Below are positions 60,167-64,000 of a stretch of 64,000 nucleotides of DNA, piece after piece. Position 1 is the first letter of the stretch, and every line of letters begins with the position of its first letter. Source of the stretch: Luteococcus sp048595755 (GTDB taxonomy: Bacteria; Actinomycetota; Actinomycetes; Propionibacteriales; Propionibacteriaceae); the NCBI RefSeq assembly GCF_048595755.1, contig NZ_CP184360.1:558001-622000 (forward strand), written 5' to 3'. A model generated the notes under the pieces. That model was not told the origin of the DNA and did no database searches. It worked only from the letters and a program-made list of their open reading frames with translations. Both the position numbers and the translations under genes were made by a program.

Positions 60167-60880
60167 ATGGGACTGTTCGATCGCTTCGAGAACAAGATCG
60201 AGGGTGCCGTCAACGGGGTCTTCGCGCGTGCCTTCAAGGGCGACGTGCAGCCAGTCGAGATCGCCGCGCGTCTGCAGCGGGAGCTGGACGCCGAGGCCAA
60301 GCTGCTCAGCCGCGACAAGCGGCTGGTGCCCAATGAGTTCACCGTCCAGCTCAGCCAGCACGACTATGACCGTCTGGTTCCCTATTCCAAGACGCTGACC
60401 AGCGAGATCGTTCCCGAGCTGCGCGAACACGCCGCCGAACGTCACTACGTCTTCAACGGCCCCATCTCGATCGCCTACGAGATGGCCTCCCACCTGCCCA
60501 CCGGACGCTTCACCGTCACCAGCGCCGCGGTCGCAGGCATCGAGCAGGCCGACGGCCCCGCCTCCACCACGATGATCCGGCGCTCCACCCTGGTGCTCGA
60601 GGTCAACGGCGTACGCCACCCGCTCACCGCTCCCGGCCTGTTGATCGGGCGCGGTTCCGAGGCCGACCTGAGGATCAACGACCCGGGCGTCTCGCGTCGT
60701 CATGCCCAGATCCACGTGCGCGGTACCGGCGACGACATCGAGATCAGCATCGAGGACCTGGGCTCCACCAACGGGATCATCGTCAACGGCACGAAGACCC
60801 ACCAGGCCCAGTTGGACGACGGGTCGCGCATCGAGATCGGCTCCACCCGGATGCTGGTCCACTCTCCGGTGGGAGCCTGA
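60167..60880 (+). CDS. fhaA: FhaA, FHA-domain protein of the cell-division/wall cluster
   Basis: This 237-residue protein has an N-terminal DUF3662 domain (GLFDRFENKIEGAVNGVFARAF) and a C-terminal FHA domain (LLIGRGSEADLRINDPGVS, SRRHAQIHV, DLGSTNG). FhaA binds phosphothreonine on wall-synthesis regulators, as known in mycobacteria. ATG 60167 follows GAAGGAGG. It starts an operon with fhaB, pstP and rodA. TAGGAT at 60117-60122 is a possible -10 box. Confidence 0.95.
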   Translation: MGLFDRFENKIEGAVNGVFARAFKGDVQPVEIAARLQRELDAEAKLLSRDKRLVPNEFTVQLSQHDYDRLVPYSKTLTSEIVPELREHAAERHYVFNGPISIAYEMASHLPTGRFTVTSAAVAGIEQADGPASTTMIRRSTLVLEVNGVRHPLTAPGLLIGRGSEADLRINDPGVSRRHAQIHVRGTGDDIEISIEDLGSTNGIIVNGTKTHQAQLDDGSRIEIGSTRMLVHSPVGA

Positions 60881-60881
60881 T

Positions 60882-61355
60882 TTGGCAGAATTCGTGGTCG
60901 CCGCCCTTCGCATTGCCTTCCTGGCACTGATCTGGGCCTTCATCCTGCTGGCCGCCGGCGTGATCCGCACCGACATCTTCGGGGAGCGGGTCGACGCCGA
61001 GGGCAACACCGTGCGTCGCGGCCGTCGCTTCCAGCGCCGCAAGCAGAAGGAGGAGACGCTCCCCCAGGCCCGCCAGCTGGTGGTGGTCGAGGGACGCTCC
61101 CGTGGCGCCGTCTACCCGCTCGAGGGCGTCATGCCGATCGGGCGTGCCGCCAGCGCCACCGTGCAGATCGACGATGACTTCTCCTCCTCGCGCCACGCCC
61201 GCCTGCGGCCGGCCGAGGACGGCGGCTGGGTGATCGAAGACCTCGACAGCACCAATGGCACCTACGTGAATGCCGTGCAGATCGTCCAGCCGACCCGGGT
61301 TGGCCCCGGCGACCTCATTCGCATCGGGCGCACCCAGCTCAGGCTGGAGAGCTGA
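60882..61355 (+). CDS. fhaB: FhaB (FipA), membrane FHA-domain protein
   Basis: This 157-residue protein has one N-terminal membrane segment and a C-terminal FHA domain (MPIGRAASATVQIDDDF, SSSRHARL, DLDSTNGTYVN). It is the membrane partner of the Ser/Thr kinase signal path. The start is TTG 60882, one base after the fhaA stop, with GGGAG upstream. PstP follows 3 bp later. Confidence 0.93.
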   Translation: MAEFVVAALRIAFLALIWAFILLAAGVIRTDIFGERVDAEGNTVRRGRRFQRRKQKEETLPQARQLVVVEGRSRGAVYPLEGVMPIGRAASATVQIDDDFSSSRHARLRPAEDGGWVIEDLDSTNGTYVNAVQIVQPTRVGPGDLIRIGRTQLRLES

Positions 61356-61358
61356 CCC

Positions 61359-62810
61359 ATGGTCTTCTCCCTCGACTACCGCGCACATTCCGAGATCGGC
61401 CTGGTGCGCAAGAGCAACCAGGACTCGGCCTACGCCTCGCCACGCATGCTGGTGGTGGCCGACGGCATGGGCGGTGCTGCCGCGGGAGACCTTGCCTCCA
61501 CCGTCGCGATCCGAGAGATCCTCAAGTCGGACTCCAGCCGTCCGCTGGACCAGACGCACGAGGTGCTCAGCGGCGCACTGAGCCGCGCCAACCACCTGCT
61601 GGCAGACCTGGTGCAGGCAGACCCGTCGCTGGACGGCATGGGCACCACCGTCACCGCGGCCCTGTTCACCGGCCAGGAGCTGGGGATGGTGCACATCGGC
61701 GACTCGCGCGCCTACCTGCTGCGCGGCGGGGTGCTGCATCGCCTCACCAGCGACCACTCCTGGGTGCAGTCGCTGGTGGACGAGGGAAAGATCAGCCTGG
61801 CGGAAGCGGCCGTCCACCCGCACCGTTCGCTGCTGCTGAAGGTGCTCAACGGCCAGCCCACGCACGAGCCAGACCTGGAGACGGTCGAGCTGCAGCTGGA
61901 CGACCGGCTGCTGTTCTGCTCCGACGGCCTGTGCGGCTTCGTGCCGGATGCGACCATCCGGGAGATCCTGCAGCGCAACGAGGACCTCGACCAGGCCATG
62001 ACCGAATTGGTGGCCGCCGCGCACCAGGGTGGCGGTGCCGACAACATCACCGTGCTGCTGGCCGACGTGCTCCCCCACGATGCGGCGCTGGATGCCCGCG
62101 AGTCGACGGTGGTGGGCGCGGCCCTCGACGAGAGTGTTCCCGACATCGAGGAACACACCCTGGTGGGTCTGGAGACCCCGATCCCCGCCGACGATCCCGA
62201 ACCTGCCGCCAGCGACGAGCGCGTGCTGGAGAAGCCAGACCTGGCGGTGCTCGACGAGGTGGAATCGCAGCGCTATGCCCCCAAGGCGGCCCGACGCCGC
62301 CCCTTCCTGGCCGCCCTGGCCATCACTGCGGCCCTGGCCGTGCTGGCCAGTGCCGGACTGTGGGGTGCCTGGCGCTACAGCCGCACCCAGTACTTCGTGG
62401 GCGCCCAGGACCAGCAGGTGGCCGTCTTCCGGGGTGTTCCCGGCTCCGTCCTGGGGCTGGAGTTGAGCGAGGTAACCCAGACCTCCAAGATCCAGGTGGA
62501 CGACCTGCCCACCTTCTACCAGCAGCAGGTGCGCACCACCATTCCGGTGGCCAACCTGGAGGCAGCCAACGAAACCGTCGGCCACCTGCAGAAGCGTGCC
62601 GACGCCTGCCGCGCGCAGCGCGCCGCCCGGGCGAAGGCCCAGGCCTCCCAGCCCACCCCTGCCGCGTCCGGCACCCCGACGCCCGGCTCCACCCCCGGCC
62701 CCACGGCACTGCTCTCGCCCACTCCGTCGTCGAGTGGGGCGGTGACCACGCCCTCCCCCGCCGCGACGAACCCTGCCGCGCCGGGTGACCTGATGGAGGA
62801 CTGCCGATGA
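61359..62810 (+). CDS. pstP: PP2C-type Ser/Thr phosphatase PstP
   Basis: This 483-residue protein has a cytoplasmic PP2C domain (GLVRKSNQDSAYA, VVADGMGG, VHIGDSRAYL, FCSDGL, GGADNITV) with the metal aspartates. A juxtamembrane linker, one membrane segment near 315-340 and an extracytoplasmic Ser/Thr/Pro-rich tail follow. It reverses kinases of the PknA/PknB type. Its stop overlaps the next start as ATGA. Confidence 0.96.
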   Translation: MVFSLDYRAHSEIGLVRKSNQDSAYASPRMLVVADGMGGAAAGDLASTVAIREILKSDSSRPLDQTHEVLSGALSRANHLLADLVQADPSLDGMGTTVTAALFTGQELGMVHIGDSRAYLLRGGVLHRLTSDHSWVQSLVDEGKISLAEAAVHPHRSLLLKVLNGQPTHEPDLETVELQLDDRLLFCSDGLCGFVPDATIREILQRNEDLDQAMTELVAAAHQGGGADNITVLLADVLPHDAALDARESTVVGAALDESVPDIEEHTLVGLETPIPADDPEPAASDERVLEKPDLAVLDEVESQRYAPKAARRRPFLAALAITAALAVLASAGLWGAWRYSRTQYFVGAQDQQVAVFRGVPGSVLGLELSEVTQTSKIQVDDLPTFYQQQVRTTIPVANLEAANETVGHLQKRADACRAQRAARAKAQASQPTPAASGTPTPGSTPGPTALLSPTPSSSGAVTTPSPAATNPAAPGDLMEDCR

Positions 62811-64000
62811 GCACGCAGAGCACCGCCCGCGGCCACGGTGACCGTTTCGTCTACCGACGCCGCCGCAATGTCGAGCTCTTCATGGACCTGTTCGCCCTGG
62901 CCCTGGGGCTGGGCGGGTGGTTGCTGGTGGAGCTCAACCTGTTCGGCAAGCTGCCCGAGAACCTGCCGATGCTGGCCGCCGGCTGGTTCGGCCTCGGGCT
63001 GGCCGCCCATGCGGTGGTGCGCTGGCGCCTGCCCTATGCCGACCCGCTGATCCTGCCCTGCGTGCTGTTGCTCAACGGTCTGGGGCTGGCGATGATCCAC
63101 CGGATCGACCAGGTGCCGCTGCCAGAGAAGGAAGCCCTGCACCGCGCCGACACCCAGATGTTGTGGACGCTGCTCGGCGTGCTGTTGTTCGCGCTCGTCA
63201 TCGCCCTGTTGCGCGACCATCGACGGCTGCAACGCTTCCCCTACCTGCTCTTCCTACTGGGTCTGGTGATGCTCCTGCTGCCCCTGGTTCCGGGGCTCGG
63301 CAGCAGCCAGGGCATGGGTGCCCAGATCTGGATCACGATCGGCCCCTACAGCTTCCAGCCCGCCGAGATCGCCAAGGTGGTGCTCGCCATCGCCTTTGCC
63401 GGCTATCTCACCGACCGCCGCGAGGTCTTGGCGCTGGCCGGTCGTCGGGTGCTGGGCATCGACTTCCCCCGCCTTCGCGACCTCGGCCCGATCATCATCA
63501 TGTGGCTGGCCAGCCTGGCCATCCTGGTCTTCCAAAACGACCTGGGCAGCTCGATGCTCTTCTTCGGCCTGTTCGTGGTGATGCTCTACGTCGCGACGGA
63601 GAAGCCCGGCTGGGCGGTGCTCGGCGTGGGCCTGATCGGCGTGGGCGGCGTGCTCGCCTACCAGTTCGCCGGGCACGTGAGGGTGCGCTTCGAGTCGTGG
63701 CTGCGGCCCTTCGAGAACTACGACCAGAACACTCAGGTGATCAGCGCGCAGTTCGGCCTTGCCTGGGGCGGCCTCACCGGCCGCGGCTGGGGCATGGGCC
63801 GTCCCGCCCTGACCACCTTCTCCTACAGCGACATGATCGCCACCTCCTTGGGCGAGGAGCTCGGCATCGTCGGGCTGATGGGCATCATCCTCATCTACGG
63901 CATCATCGTCGCCCGCGGCCTGCGCGCCGCGCTCGCCTCGCACGAGGCCTTCGGCAAGCTGCTGGCCTGCGGTCTGGCCTTCACCTTCGCCCTGCAGGTC
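62807..64000 (+). CDS. rodA: FtsW/RodA/SpoVE-family SEDS protein, C-terminus cut by window edge
   Basis: About 398 residues are present without a stop. Repeated membrane segments and the SEDS features SFQPAEIAKVVLAIAFAGYL, the ND of FQNDLGSS and the EELG block SYSDMIATSLGEELGIVG are visible. SEDS proteins polymerise glycan strands; position in the cluster suits RodA/FtsW beside a class B PBP expected just beyond the edge. The 3' end lies outside the window. Confidence 0.95.
   Translation, partial: MSTQSTARGHGDRFVYRRRRNVELFMDLFALALGLGGWLLVELNLFGKLPENLPMLAAGWFGLGLAAHAVVRWRLPYADPLILPCVLLLNGLGLAMIHRIDQVPLPEKEALHRADTQMLWTLLGVLLFALVIALLRDHRRLQRFPYLLFLLGLVMLLLPLVPGLGSSQGMGAQIWITIGPYSFQPAEIAKVVLAIAFAGYLTDRREVLALAGRRVLGIDFPRLRDLGPIIIMWLASLAILVFQNDLGSSMLFFGLFVVMLYVATEKPGWAVLGVGLIGVGGVLAYQFAGHVRVRFESWLRPFENYDQNTQVISAQFGLAWGGLTGRGWGMGRPALTTFSYSDMIATSLGEELGIVGLMGIILIYGIIVARGLRAALASHEAFGKLLACGLAFTFALQV

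Noticed and set aside
60783..62585. 600-residue reverse frame opposite fhaB and pstP
   Set aside because: Antisense shadow; the forward genes carry FHA and PP2C motifs.

Overview
The window is one contiguous stretch of a high-GC actinobacterial chromosome, most likely a member of the Propionibacteriaceae or a close relative. That placement is inferred from gene content, base composition, frequent GTG/TTG and leaderless-looking starts, and the fhaA-fhaB-pstP-rodA cell-division cluster at the right edge, which in many actinobacteria lies near oriC. No rRNA and no CRISPR array was seen. One tRNA, Leu(CAG), lies at 53520-53602.

Left part, 1-22 kb, is mostly housekeeping. In order it holds a SanA/YdcF-like protein cut by the window edge, an unusual P-loop kinase fused to a sucrose-phosphorylase-type GH13 enzyme, pgi, an XRE regulator and a GPH sugar symporter. 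Next come an SH3b/peptidase-fold wall protein, a TetR regulator and an extracytoplasmic thiol-redox pair (DsbA-like and CcdA-like) with an apparently inactive KDPG-aldolase-fold protein. They are followed by a Ski2-like helicase, a PEBP protein, a nuclease, an amino-acid permease, a thioesterase, a TIMP-like secreted protein coupled to a lactonase, and an aldo/keto reductase. Short dispersed repeats and a 22-bp tandem array sit in the gaps.

Middle part, 22-38 kb, is uptake and sugar metabolism: uppP, a four-gene OpuC-type osmolyte ABC transporter, a cold-shock gene, then a xylose regulon. The order xylA-xylB-chvE-mmsA-mmsB runs leftward and is divergent from a ROK repressor, so isomerase, kinase and importer are controlled together. 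A PiT phosphate transporter, a TspO-like protein and a YjbR-family protein follow.

The accessory part, 38.7-53.6 kb, contains phased short repeats resembling insertion-sequence ends, a tightly coupled DUF6176/nucleotidyltransferase/acetyltransferase trio, a hydrolase next to a frameshifted hydrolase, and an AlbA_2-domain regulator. It ends with a 9.5-kb integrative element inserted at the 3' end of tRNA-Leu(CAG). The element is bounded by a 17-bp direct repeat of the tRNA end (44062-44078 and 53522-53538). It carries a tyrosine integrase, a BrnT-like/RHH toxin-antitoxin pair, a methyltransferase, an acetyltransferase that interrupts a MobF/TraA-type relaxase remnant, and an ABC exporter with a divergent DUF5937/ArsR-type regulator. 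It also has an excisionase-like protein and a complete IS (52158-53438) with 8-bp target duplications.

Right part, 53.7-64 kb, returns to core genes: sucCD with a textbook CRP/GlxR-like palindrome upstream, an L,D-transpeptidase-like protein, a truncated haemoglobin, an MHS-type transporter with a second CRP-like site, an RmlB-like dehydratase, and the fhaA-fhaB-pstP-rodA operon, which runs off the window.
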